Of a DNA stretch of 64,000 bases, positions 54,441 to 64,000 are shown piece after piece. The stretch is from Prunella strophiata. Lineage: Eukaryota > Chordata > Aves > Passeriformes > Prunellidae. Numbering within the stretch: the stretch's first letter is position 1; each line of letters begins with the position of its first letter. Both the position numbers and the translations under genes were made by a program. The notes beneath the pieces were generated by a model. It saw only the letters and a list, made by a program, of their open reading frames with translations. It was not told the DNA's origin and made no database searches. The stretch spans positions 69,231,785 through 69,295,784 of the forward strand of contig JAZBQD010000018.1 in NCBI GenBank assembly GCA_036583965.1. The letters are read 5' to 3'.

Positions 54441-55095
54441 GGCTCCTGCACGCTGCCAGGCTGCACTGCTCCTGCCCAGGGAGGCACCAGCCCCGCCGTG
54501 GGGTGGCCACAGGCAGCTCCTGCCCGGGGAGGGCACCAGCCCAGCTGTGGGGTGGGCACGGGCAGCTCCTGCCCAGGGAGGGCTGGCAGTCTGCGGCTAG
54601 GGGTGGCCACAGGCAGCTCCTGGCAGTCACAAGGAGCTCCTGGAGGCCACAGCTAGCTCCTGGTGGTCACAGGCAGCTCCTGCCCTGGGGAGGGCTGGCA
54701 GTCTGTGGCTGGGGGTGGTCACAGGCAGCTCCTGGTGGTCACAGGCAGCTCCCAGTGGTCACAGGCAGCTCCTGGTGGTCACAGGCAGCTCCTGGTGCTG
54801 CCAGCCACAGCCCCGGAGCCACCGTGCCCTGCCTGGTGCTGCCCTGCCTGGTGCTGCCTCAGTGGCCTGGGCATTCCCTCAGGAGCCTTCCTTCCTGGAG
54901 CCTTTCCTCCCTGGGAACCTTCCCTCCTGGGAGCCCTCCCTCCTGCAGACCCTTCCCTCCTGCAGACCCTTCCCTCCCTGGGGCTGGAGCCAGTGCAGGG
55001 GGGGCTTTGGGGCCTATTTATACTGGTTTGTGTTTTGTTCTGCTGGGCACTTTGAACCTGGGCTCCAGCACAATAAAACGAGTTTGTCTCAGTGG
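54441..55095 (+). other. CCT7: CCT7 3' UTR, right copy
   Basis: 21-bp GGTCACAGGCAGCTCCT-type repeats at 54,600-54,800, only about three 17-bp units at 54,925-54,990, and AATAAA at 55,072-55,077. It shows what this UTR looks like without the large array of the left copy. Confidence 0.75.
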
Positions 55096-55221
55096 CACTG
55101 GGGCTTTCCTCTGTTCTCTGCTTCCTCCCACACAGGGAGGGAGGCCTCAGGACTGGGGTTAAAAATGAGCCTGCCAGGCTGGTGTTTGCCTGTTTCAAAG
55201 CAGGTGCTGTGCCAGGAGTGC

Positions 55222-55490
55222 TGCTGGGATGGAGCAGCTCTGTGTGAGTGCTGGGATGGAGCAGCTCTGTGTGTGTGTTTCCAGGATGGAGCAGCTCTGT
55301 GTGAGTGCTGCTGGGATGAAGCAGCTCTGTGTGAGTGCTGGGATGGAGCAGCTCTGTGTCAGTGCTGCTGGGATGGAGCAGCTCTGTGTGTGTGTTTCCA
55401 GGATGGAGCAGCTCTGTGTGTGTGTTTCCAGGATGGAGCAGCTCTGTGTGAGTGTTTCCAGGATGGAGCACCTCTCTGTGTGCTTGGAGC
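55222..55490. repeat. 27-30 bp minisatellite, about nine copies
   Basis: Units GGATGGAGCAGCTCTGTGTG + AGTGCTGCT or TGTGTTTCCA. The left mirror (32,805-32,890) has about three. Confidence 0.93.
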
Positions 55491-55719
55491 TCTCAGATAT
55501 TGCTCAGTGACATTTTAATTGGTTTCTGCTCAACGGGGCATTTTCATTTTCTGTTTTGCTTCATGGAAGGAGGTTCAGGGCAGCAGCTGTGTGACAGCTC
55601 CAGGGGGCTCCAAGGATGGATCCAGGCATTTGGGGGGACTCATAGAGGAAAATGGTGCTGGGAGAACGTGGGGAGACTTGGCTCTGGTGGGTGACAAGTG
55701 TTAAAGGAGGACAGTGAAA

Positions 55720-55880
55720 GAAGTACAGAATCATGGGATGGTTTGGGTTAGAAGGGACCATAAAGATCATCCAGGGACACCTTTCACTGTCCCAGGGTGC
55801 TCCAAGCCTGGCCTTGGACACTGCAGGAACCCAGGGGCAGCCACAGCTTCTCTGGGAGCCCTGTGCCAGGCCCTCAGCCC
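55720..55880 (-). mobile_element. CR1 fragment, mirror of 32,400-32,565
   Basis: Starts ACAGAATCATGGGATGGTTT, then GGGTTAGAAGGGACCATAAA; reversed CR1 3' end. Confidence 0.8.
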
Positions 55881-58124
55881 CCTGGGTGCTCCCCACTTGG
55901 TCCCTGTGTCCCACTTTGTCCCCGTGCCCCCTGATGCCAGTCCAGTGGAGCCCATGGACCTGCAGAGGGGGGCAGGAGGACGCTCCCAGAGGGCCCCAAA
56001 CAGCAACTGGTCTCACTGGTGTGGGAGAGTGAAAACCCAGCTGGATCTCCAGAGTCTTTATTCAACACTGACTCATAAAATAGCTCTTTACACGCTGGGC
56101 TGGGGGTCGTTTCTCTGTAATTCTTTAAATACACATTGTTTACACTCGCCAAAGTTTCAAAGCAACAACATCAAAGTGCATCTACAGGTGAGAGTTCCAA
56201 CCAAAGTGCTAAACCCACGGGCTGCTGGCCAGAGCTGGCCCTGCTCCCCCAGCTCTGCCCTGCCCCACCCTGCTGCTGCCCCTGCCAGCCTCTGCTCCAG
56301 CAGATCTCGCTCCAGGCCCGGTTTAGCATCAGGGGACCACGGGGTGGGGGCAGGAAGGGATGTTTGGTTCTCCAGACACTGGCACATCGCTGCAGAAAGA
56401 CTAAAATAGACCTAAATTTATAGAGAGTTAAAAAAATAACTTGGGAGGCCACGGGGAGCTCTGGGGAGGGGAGGTGGCTGTACACTGCTGCCATCCAGGG
56501 CTGTAGGGAATGGTTCCAGTTCCTGATTTATAATCTCTATTCTCTGCACTGATTATCTCCTCTGATTATCTCAAAGCAACTGTGCATCACCCCCTCACTT
56601 CTCAAAAACTGCCCCACGCCATTGCACCCACTTGTCCCCGGCCCCAACCTGCCTCGTTGCCCTCCACAGGGCTCAATCCCGAGGCTGCATTAGAAAATCC
56701 TTTTTTTTTTTCCTTGTTTTTGGGCAGTTTTCCCTCCTTGCTGCTGCAGCAGCTTTTCCTCAGTGCTCTCCCACCCTCCCCAGGGATTATTCTGCCTCCC
56801 GCTGATGGGGAAGGTCCATCAGCACCTCACAACACCCTGCAATGCTTCAGTCACAACAAAGCATCTCTGCTTCCCAAAATCTCCCTGCTCCCTGGGATTT
56901 TTTCCCTTTTAAAGCACTTTCTCATTTGGCACCAATTCCCAAACGCTTTTGCTCCACCCCAACCTGCTGTTCTCACCCCAAAATGAGGCTGAAGCAATGC
57001 TCCAGCTCCTGGGCTGGGGCCTCCCCTAAAAGCTGAAGGAAAACATCTGTTAATCACTTCAGGAGCCATTCCCAACACTTCTGGTTTGGTTTTGTTCTGT
57101 TTTCCCTAAATCCAGGCTCTTCTGGGGGATCCAGACAAGCCCCTGCCACGGCCGTGCCCTTGGTGGCAGCAGGGACCAGGACACACGGCAAGAAGAGAGA
57201 CAGAGAGGTTCCAAATCCTCGTGGGGCAGAGCCAGCCCATTTCCCTCAGTCCCTGCCACCCTGGAGCCCCAAGGCAGGGGGATAAGGCAGGAGGAGGCCC
57301 CCGATCCCCAGAGCATCCCTGGCTCCTGGGGCTGGGAGTGATGGGCAATGAGAAATCCAGCACGAGGGAGACACAACAACGGGGATTTGGGGTGGCCTTG
57401 GCCCCCGAGCTGCCTTTGGTGGTTGTGTTGTTCCTCTTGAAACCCCTGACCAGCACCCAGACTCAGGGGAAGGGGATGCTGGCAATGTCAGCCATGGGCA
57501 AACGTTGGGGAAACGAGTTAGAAAAGGAATAAATCTCCCCAGAGCTGGTCCTGCAGCAGCCAGGCTGGGAACCACTGTCCTGCCAGCCCCTGCCAGCCCT
57601 GGGTGACATGGCTGTGACCCCAGGCTGTCCCCGGCTCCGTGGGGTTTTCTGGGATTGTCATCGCAGAGCCCCAGGGGCTGAGCTGACCGTGCTGGGGGCT
57701 TTGAAGGCTTGGCCAGGAAATTCTGGGTGTTCCCATCACTCCCCGAGGAAACGGGGCTGAGGCTGGGCTGAGCCCTGGGGGGAATCCAGGGCCGTGGGCA
57801 GCCCCGGGGGGGCACACCCCTGCGGGACAGGGCAGAGCAAGCAGCAGGGGCAGCATCCTCTGACATTTCAGAGCCGTTAATGAGCTCGTTAACAAGATGG
57901 GCAATTAGGAGCCACCAGCAGGGCCCTCATTCCCACCACTCCTGTCACTGTGCCAGCCGCCTTCATCCCCAGCCGAGGAGGAGGAGGAGGAAAGGATCCA
58001 TTCAAGCCCAAGCCAAACAGGGAGAAACCCCCACTTTCCATCTTGTAATCCTTGAACCCGCTCAAGGTCTTGTGTCATCAGAGGATTTTTGTAAAAAGGT
58101 GGCTTTGCTGAGCTGGGTTTTTGG

Positions 58125-58345
58125 GGAATGCCCCAAGGAGAGGTGATGTTGATCTTCTCTTGGGGATGCACCAAAGTTTTGGGGAATGCCCCAAGGAGAG
58201 GTGATGTTGATCTGGTGTTGGGATGCACCAAAGTTTTGGGGAATGCCCCAAGGAGAGGTGATGTTGATCTGGTGTTGGGATGCACCAAAGTTTTGGGGAA
58301 TGCCCCAAGGAGAGGTGATGTTGATCTGGTGTTGGGATGCACCAA
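58125..58345. repeat. 57-bp repeat, four copies, right copy
   Basis: Mirror of 29,840-30,180 with the TTGGGG-AATG-CCCCAA stem in each unit (here TTGGGGAATGCCCCAA). Confidence 0.93.
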
Positions 58346-60185
58346 AGCACCGAATCCAGTGAGGGTCCTGCCGTGACTTCCACAGCCCCAGGGGCAGCAG
58401 AGGGACGGGGATGTCACAGGGTCACCAAGGCCACCACGCACGCTGCCACCGACCCCACCGGCACAGAAGGCTTCTCGGAGAGTCCTCACTCCTCCCCTCT
58501 GCCCATCACCTCATCCTCACCTTCCTCCCAGCCCGAGGAGCCAGGAGAGGCTCCAGGCACCTCCAGGCTCGGGCCCCACTCTGGGCCACGAGAGTCTTTT
58601 AGCATAGAGTGTATAAACATGCTGAGTATATAATTTTCCTTTAAAATCTTTTTGCTTTTTCCTTCTTCTCTTTATAGAAATAAATAAGTACTTTGTTTGG
58701 TTTTTGTTTTTAAGGGAATTTCACAAGTCCCTGCACTGTGGTGGTGCCATCCCCACCAGGCCATGCTCCTGCCTGGGGCTGGATGGTCCCGGGGGTTGTA
58801 GCTCTGCTGGGTGGTTTTTTGCTGGTCGGGGCATCCCTTGCTCCTCTTGCCCCTGGCTTGGGAGTGTCGCAGGCTCCCCGGGGTGGAGGTAAAGCCACGG
58901 TGGGCAGGGCAGGGCAGGGCAGGGAGCTGCTGCTGCTGCTGCCAGGGAGCTCACCCGTGGCACGTGGCGGGGGCAGGAGTTTCTGGCAGGCGTTCTGGGG
59001 CTCCCACACTTTGTGCATTCAGGGACAGCCTGGAAAGCTGCAGGGGAGGGGAGCAGGGCTGCTTCCCACGGGGGCTGTGGCCACAAAACCCCGAGCCTGC
59101 TTCAGAGCAGGCAGCACAGCTGGGATGGAGGGGGCTGAAGGGTCTCCAGGTGGGGTTAGAGATGCAGCAGCTGCCCCCAGGGATTTGGGGGTGCTTTCCT
59201 GGCTCTGGGGATCCCCAGGGGCTCTGAGGCAGCCCCAGCTGAGCTCAGCAGCTCTTGTGCCATGGGTGGGGGATGGAGCTGGACGTGGTGCTGGATCTGC
59301 AGCCTGGTCCCTCCTGGGGAAGCTCCATTGCTCCAGGGGGGCTGGGGAGGGGACAGGCTCTGGGAGGTGTCCCCTCACAGCCACGCTGGCCAGCAGGCAC
59401 CAAAACCTGCAGTGCTGGTCCAGAGAGGAGGGAGCAGCCCCAAATCCACGTTCCCAGCCACTTCCTCTCCACTCAGCCCGGGGGTCCAAGGTCGGGGGGC
59501 TGTGGTAAGGCCGGGGTGTCCCCACTGCTGGCAGTGCTCTGATGGGTGTCCCCAGTTCTGGGGCCACCTCCTGGTACCTTCTCCCCAGGCTGGAGGATGG
59601 AGATGCCTGACCCTGCTGGATGCCTTTCCAAAGCCTCTTCCCAAGGAAAAAGGATGTTTTGGAGATGATGATGTCCTTGCAGGCAGAGGAAACTCAGAAG
59701 AAAAATCAGGTTTAGAAAATGGTGGCTGTAGAGAAGGGTCAGCCAGGGCTGCTGGTTGGTGCTCTTCTCAGGATCATTTCAGGGTTTCTGGCCAGGGTTT
59801 CTCCTCCAGGCTGCTCAGGAAGGCAAACGTGGGTGTGCTGTGAGTCTCTCTCTCCACACGGGACAGCTGACCCTGGCTGTGCATGGTGGGGACAGGAGTG
59901 TGACCCGTGTCTCCTGGTGGAGGAGGACTGTGCAGATGGTTTATTGCCTTGGCAGGAGGGGTTTGCTGAGAGGAAGTGAGGCTGGAGACCTCTGGAAGAG
60001 CACCCATCTCTCCTGGTGTCCTCTGGCTGCCAGAGCCCCCGAGGTGCAGCTCTGCCCCTGGGCTTGTGCTGTGCTGGCTGCTGGTTTCTGGGAGGCTGTC
60101 CCCAGCTTTGGGTGCCCCAAATCCCAAAGGAAAGGAGCAGAAACCCTGCAGGAATGCTGGGGGAGGAGCAGCCCCTGCCCACCCC

Positions 60186-60385
60186 ACGGCCAGGCTGGGG
60201 CTGCAGTGGCCAGGCTGGGGCTGCAGTGGCCAGGCTGGAGCTGCAGTGGCCAGGCTGAGGCTGCAGTGGCCAGGCCGGGGCTGCAGTGGCCAGCCCAGGG
60301 ATGCAGTGGCCAGCCCAGGGATGCAGTGGCCAGCCCAGGGATGCAGTGGCCAGCCCAGGGATGCAGTGGCCAGGCCAGCCAAGAG
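60186..60385. repeat. 20-bp minisatellite, about 10 copies, right copy
   Basis: GGCTGGGGCTGCAGTGGCCA and GCCCAGGGATGCAGTGGCCA units, reverse complement of the 76-copy array at 26,853-28,372. Confidence 0.95.
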
Positions 60386-60673
60386 CCCCGGGCCAGGCTG
60401 AGCCATCCTGCAGCAGTCAGGGATCCCCAGAGCAGAGTTCCATGAACAGCCATCCCCAAACAGGATCCCTGGGCAGGAGCAGCCCCAGGGCTCCCGAGCT
60501 CCTCCCCTGCTGGGAAGGAGCCCAGCCCTGCCTCGGGGGCAGGAGAACTCATCCTCCAGCAGCACCTTCTCACCCGGGACAGCCTGCGAGGGGTTTCGGG
60601 GTCCTGGGCCCGGGCCGGGGGTCCCTGCTCGGGGGTTTGGTCCCAGGGGATGTGCTTTGGGTTCCCTGAAGGG

Positions 60674-60736
60674 CTAACAGCCTCCTTCCACCTTGATGTG
60701 TAAGATCTTGGAGAAGCCAGGTCGCTTCCTCAGGGC
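60674..60736 (-). CDS. FBXO41: FBXO41 last coding exon, right copy
   Basis: ALRKRPGFSKILHIKVEGGC and stop, identical to 26,506-26,568. Confidence 0.93.
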   Translation of the reverse strand, partial: ALRKRPGFSKILHIKVEGGC

Positions 60737-63699
60737 CTGCAAGAGGAGCAGACAGCAGGGTGGGGGAGCCAGCAGTGCCACTGCCCCGTGGGGAGGGACA
60801 GGGGAGTGCCCCAAATCCTGCCATGGGGTGAGGGGGGACAGGGGAGTGCCCCAAATCCTGCCATGGGGTGAGGGGGGAAAGGGGAGTGCCCCAAATCCTG
60901 CTGTGGGGTGAGGGGGGACAGGGAGTGCCCCAAATCCTGCCAGGGGGGGAGTGCCCCAAATCCTCCGCCATGGGGTGAGGGGGAAAGGGAGGCCCCAAAT
61001 CCTGCTGTGGGTAAGGGGGGAAAGGGGAGTGCCCAAATCCTGCCATGGGGTGAGGGGAATGCCCCAAATCCTGCTGTGGGGTGAGGGGAGTGCCCCAAAT
61101 CCTGCCATGGGAAGGGCATGGGGTGAGGGAGGGAGAAGGGAATCCCTGGCACTGGAAAGACACAGGGCAAGGGAAGGAAGGGGGGATATCTCCAATCCCT
61201 GCAATGGGAAGACAGAGGGTGAGGAAGGGAGAGGGGGAACAGCAGCTCCAATCCCTGCCTTGGGAAGGAAAGAGGCAAGGGAGGAAGAGGAGGAACATTT
61301 CTGATCCCTGCCATGGGAGGGACACTCTGTGGGCTGGGACTGGGCCCCTTTACCTGGAGCTTGTTCACCATTTCCTCAAACATCTTCCTGGCCTCGGGGC
61401 TGTGGGGCTCCTTGAAGTAGTCCACAATCCCCACCTGCACCACGATGGACTTCAGGTTCCTGCACACACCTGGGGGCACAGCACCAGCTGGGTCACCTCA
61501 CCTGGGCACAGGGGTGTCCCCACGGCCAGCAGGGAGCCCAGATCGCCCCTGCTCCTCAAGGAGCCTGTGTGTGGGCACTCCTCACCCTGCAGGGAGCACC
61601 ACGGGCTGGGAGGTGGCCCTGGCTGCCCACGATCCCGAGTGCTGGGCAGGGGACAGGTGGTCATTGGGCACAGGGTGGGTTGGTGGCCCCAGAGCAACAT
61701 GTGTGACCCATGATCCCGAGTGCTGGGCAGGGGACAAGGTGGGCATGGGACACAGGGTGGGTTGGTGGCCCCAGAGACCCTTCCCAAGCCCAGTGCCCCC
61801 CGTGTGAGCCGTCATCCCAAGTGTTGGTCTGGGGTGAGGTGGGCATGGGGCACAGGGTGGGTTGGTGGCCCCAGAGACCCTTCCCAAGCCCAGAGCTCCA
61901 TGTGTGACCCATGATCCCAAGTGTTGGTCTGGGGTGAGGTGGGCATGGGGCACAGGGTGGGTTGGTGGTCACCCGTGTGTGACCCATGACCAAACTGGTG
62001 CCCCCCTCCCCTGGGGACCCTGCCATGCACAGGGGTGGGCTCCCAGCACTGCAGCCACTGCCACCCGAGCTGTGAGCACCAGGACAGGCCCTGCTGAGGC
62101 TGTGCCCTCCTGCCCAGGCTCAGTGTGTCACCAACCCCAGGTGTGCCACGAACACCGAGGCCCTGGCTGCCCTGGGGCCACGGAGGGAGCATCTCCATCC
62201 TCCCTGTGGCCCAAGGCAAGGTCAGCTCTCCTTGGCCCATCCCTGGCGGGGGATGCTGGATCCCCTCTCCCCCCAGAGCCCCCAGCACCTCCCAGTGCCA
62301 GCAGCTGGGCCGGGTACCCTGGCACTGGTACTCACTGTTGAAGTGCAGCAGGGCTTTGGGGGTCACCGGGGTGGACGTCAGCACCAGCATCTCCAGCCCC
62401 TTGAGCCCCTCCCGGCACACCTCGGCAGCCACCTCCTGGTTGATCTCGGCCACGTGGTCCAGCTCCAGCACCTGCAGCCTCATGCAGTTCCGCGCTGCGG
62501 GACACAGCGTCAGCACCACGGCCAGGGGACAGCGACAGCGCAGCCCGCACGGGGCTGCCAGGGACGCGGGCACAGCGGGGCAGGGGGCACCGCGGAGCCC
62601 GGGGTGGGTGGGCTTCTCCACGGAGACCCCAGGGAGCCTCTCCCTGCCCACAGCAAGGGCCCTGTCCGTGCCCCATCAGAGCAGGAGGGAGGGGGTGCCC
62701 GGGGGCGCTGGAGCCCCCAGCCCTGGAGGTGAGCAGGGGGTGCCTGGAGGTGGCACCCAGTGCCCCGGGCTGGGGACACGGGGGGATTGGGCACAGGATG
62801 GGTTTGTGGCCCCAGAGACCCGTGTGTGAGCCATGATCCCGAGTGCTGGGCTAGGGACAAGGTGGGCATGGGACACAGGGGGGGTTGGTGGCCCCAGAGA
62901 CCCATGTGTGACCCATGATGCCAAGTGCTGGGCTGGGGACAGGTGGGAATGGGGCACAGGGTGGGTTGGTGGCCCCACAGACCCATGTATAACCCATGAT
63001 CCCAAGTGCTGGGCTGGGGACAGGTGGGAATGGGGCACAGGGTGGGTCGCTGGCCCCAGAGATCCATGTGTGACCCATGATCCCGAGTGCTGGGCTGGGG
63101 TGAGGTGGGCATGGGACACAGGGTGGGTCAAAGGCCGCAGAGCTCCCTCCCAAGCCCAGTGCCCCCCGTGAGAGCCATGATCCCAAGTGCTGGGCTAGGG
63201 ACAGGTGGGCATGGGGCACAGGGTGGGTCGGTGGCCCCAGAGACCCTTCCCAAGCCCAGTGACCCGTGTGTGACCCATGATCCCGAGTGCTGGGCTGGGG
63301 TGAGGTGGGCATTGGGCACAAAGTGGGTTGGAGGCCCCAGAGACCCATGTATAACCCTTGATCCCGAGTGCTGGGCTAGGGACAGGTGGGCATGGGGCAC
63401 AGGGTGGGTCGGTGGCCCCAGAGCTCCCTCCCAAGCCCAGAGACCCTGTGTGAGCCATGATCCCGAGTGCTGGGCTGGGGACAAGGTGGGCATTGGACAC
63501 AGGGTGGGTCGGTGGCCCCAGAGCTCCCTCCCCAGCCCAGCGCCCCCCAGTGCCCCCTGGCCCCAGCAGTGCCTACCGAGGGAGGCCAGCCCCTGCAGGC
63601 CGCAGCCGGCGCCGCCGACGCCGAGCGCGCGCAGGTGGGGCCAGCAGCGCCCGATCATCTGCAGGCCAGCGGTTGCTGATGAAGCGCGTTGGCTGCTGG
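60674..63699 (-). CDS. FBXO41: FBXO41 3' exons, right copy (partial gene)
   Basis: Four exons on -: 63,577-63,699, 62,336-62,494, 61,354-61,469 and 60,674-60,736, ending in the KILHIKVEGGC stop. Unlike the left copy, the first of these reads MIGRCWPHLRALGVGGAGCG and LQGLASL with a normal GTAGGC donor, and the third reads EEMVNKLQ in frame. It has its own flaws: an extra ATC and an extra G near 63,660-63,680. More 5' exons would lie beyond the window. Whether it is a second locus or the same locus from another haplotype cannot be told from the sequence alone. Confidence 0.88.
60790..61130. repeat. 29-41 bp minisatellite, right copy
   Basis: GGGGAGTGCCCCAAATCCTG + CCATGGGGTGAGG units, about 10 copies with several small deletions; left mirror has about 18. 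Confidence 0.9.
61354..61469 (-). CDS. FBXO41: FBXO41 exon VCRNLK, right copy, intact frame
   Basis: 116 bp against 117 in the left copy. It reads VCRNLKSIVVQVGIVDYFKE, PHSPEARKMFEEMVNKLQ without a frame break, so the left copy's extra G is the odd one. Confidence 0.92.
61625..61990. repeat. about 100-bp intronic repeat, right copy
   Basis: Mirror of 24,990-25,265 with one or two more copies of the GGGGCACAGGGTGGGTTGGT unit. Confidence 0.85.
62336..62494 (-). CDS. FBXO41: FBXO41 exon ARNCMRLQV, right copy
   Basis: 159 bp with the same protein as 24,505-24,663, intact frame and splice sites. Confidence 0.93.
62770..63560. repeat. about 90-105 bp repeat array, right copy
   Basis: Mirror of 23,240-24,215, about eight or nine copies of the GGGGCACAGGGTGGGTTGGT, CATGATCCCGAGTGCTGGGC unit. 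Confidence 0.9.
63577..63699 (-). CDS. FBXO41: FBXO41 exon QQPTRF, right copy
   Basis: The 3' part is intact (MIGRCWPHLRALGVGGAGCG, LQGLASL); the 5' part has an inserted ATC and one extra G relative to the left copy. Donor GTAGGC at 63,576. Confidence 0.88.
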
Positions 63700-63859
63700 C
63701 TGGGGACACGAGGGGACAACGGCTGCGGTGGCACGGCCCCCGGGCACCCCTGGCAGGGTGGGCAGCAGCAACACTCCCACCCCACCAGCCCGGGGCCGCC
63801 CTGGGGCGTCCCTGTGTGAGCACCGCCCCGGCTGGGCTGGCACTGGCACTGGGTGCCAG

Positions 63860-64000
63860 CTCCGGGTGCCCGGCACCCCAAACCCTGCCCAGGGCACCTG
63901 TGGCTGCCCCCGACCCCTGGCAGTGCCCCTGGCCAGCTGGCAGGGTGGGAGGTGTCCCTGCCCACGGCAGGGTGGCACTGGGTGGCGTTTAAGGTTTCTT
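63860..64000 (+). mobile_element. CR1 fragment cut by the window end
   Basis: Mirror of 22,752-22,900 with GGGCACCTGTGGCTGCCCCC and GGTGGCACTGGGTGGCGTTT. Confidence 0.75.

Larger units (their letters stand above)
56057..60673 (-). other. FBXO41: FBXO41 3' UTR, right copy
   Basis: Runs from the stop codon (60,674) to the AATAAA at 56,057-56,062 on -. It holds the 57-bp array (58,125-58,345) and a short 20-bp array (60,186-60,385). About 0.2 kb at 59,800-60,185 has little counterpart in the left copy, where the 20-bp array is expanded. Confidence 0.55.
52463..64000. repeat. right arm of the inverted duplication
   Basis: Reverse complement of 22,752-36,080, beginning at the gap with CTGTTTCCCTTTGATCCCAG, which matches the - strand near 36,075, and running to the window end. 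The first 1.7 kb has frequent one-base differences from the left arm; from about 54.6 kb onward the two are almost identical outside VNTRs. The arm likely continues past the window. Confidence 0.95.

Noticed and set aside
60674..63699. Right-hand FBXO41 exons as a processed pseudogene
   Set aside because: Introns, repeats and UTR are all retained, so it is a genomic copy and not a retrocopy.

Overview
The window is vertebrate nuclear DNA and very probably from a bird. Coding sequence is broken into exons with GT-AG junctions. CR1-type LINE 3' ends are scattered on both strands. Base composition swings between CpG-rich exons and promoters and AT-rich inserts. Minisatellites are dense, as is common on GC-rich avian microchromosomes. 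LTR-like inserts at 45.14-45.66 kb and 47.82-48.14 kb look passerine, but that is recollection, not a search. No prokaryotic or viral coding system was found.

Three genes form a recognisable locus, FBXO41 -> <- CCT7 | -> PRADC1, the order I know from the human 2p13 region. FBXO41 (brain F-box protein, + strand) runs from a CpG island near 3.5-4.4 kb through exons at 9.2-26.6 kb to a polyA signal at 32,216. CCT7 (eta subunit of the TRiC/CCT chaperonin, - strand) runs from its ATG at 50,969 down to a polyA signal at 33,025-33,030, so the two genes are tail to tail with about 0.8 kb between their 3' ends. PRADC1 (+ strand) is represented by a short signal-peptide exon at 51,255-51,306. It is head to head with CCT7 across a shared CpG island carrying two CCAAT boxes and GC boxes.

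A run of exactly 500 Ns (51,963-52,462) interrupts PRADC1 intron 1. Everything to its right (52,463-64,000) is an inverted, closely similar copy of 22.75-36.08 kb. It carries the last exon and 3' end of CCT7 on + and the last exons and 3' end of FBXO41 on -. The fixed-size gap, the indel-rich flanks and allele-like VNTR length differences in both directions suggest a second haplotype contig joined in reverse, although a real inverted duplication is not excluded. CCT7's C-terminal coding sequence is present only in the right copy. In the left copy a 17-bp minisatellite replaces it.

At least twenty tandem arrays with units of about 10 to 105 bp fill introns, 3' UTRs and flanks. The largest are a 10-bp array (0.88-3.42 kb), a 17-bp array (4.59-5.35 kb), a 19-bp two-variant array (7.02-9.13 kb), a 20-bp GT-rich array (12.48-14.55 kb), about 155 near-identical 20-bp units (16.76-19.87 kb) and 76 copies of a 20-bp unit in the FBXO41 3' UTR (26.85-28.37 kb). 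They create very long stop-free frames that are not genes. Several FBXO41 exons and one CCT7 exon carry single-base indels, most simply read as assembly errors in difficult GC-rich sequence.
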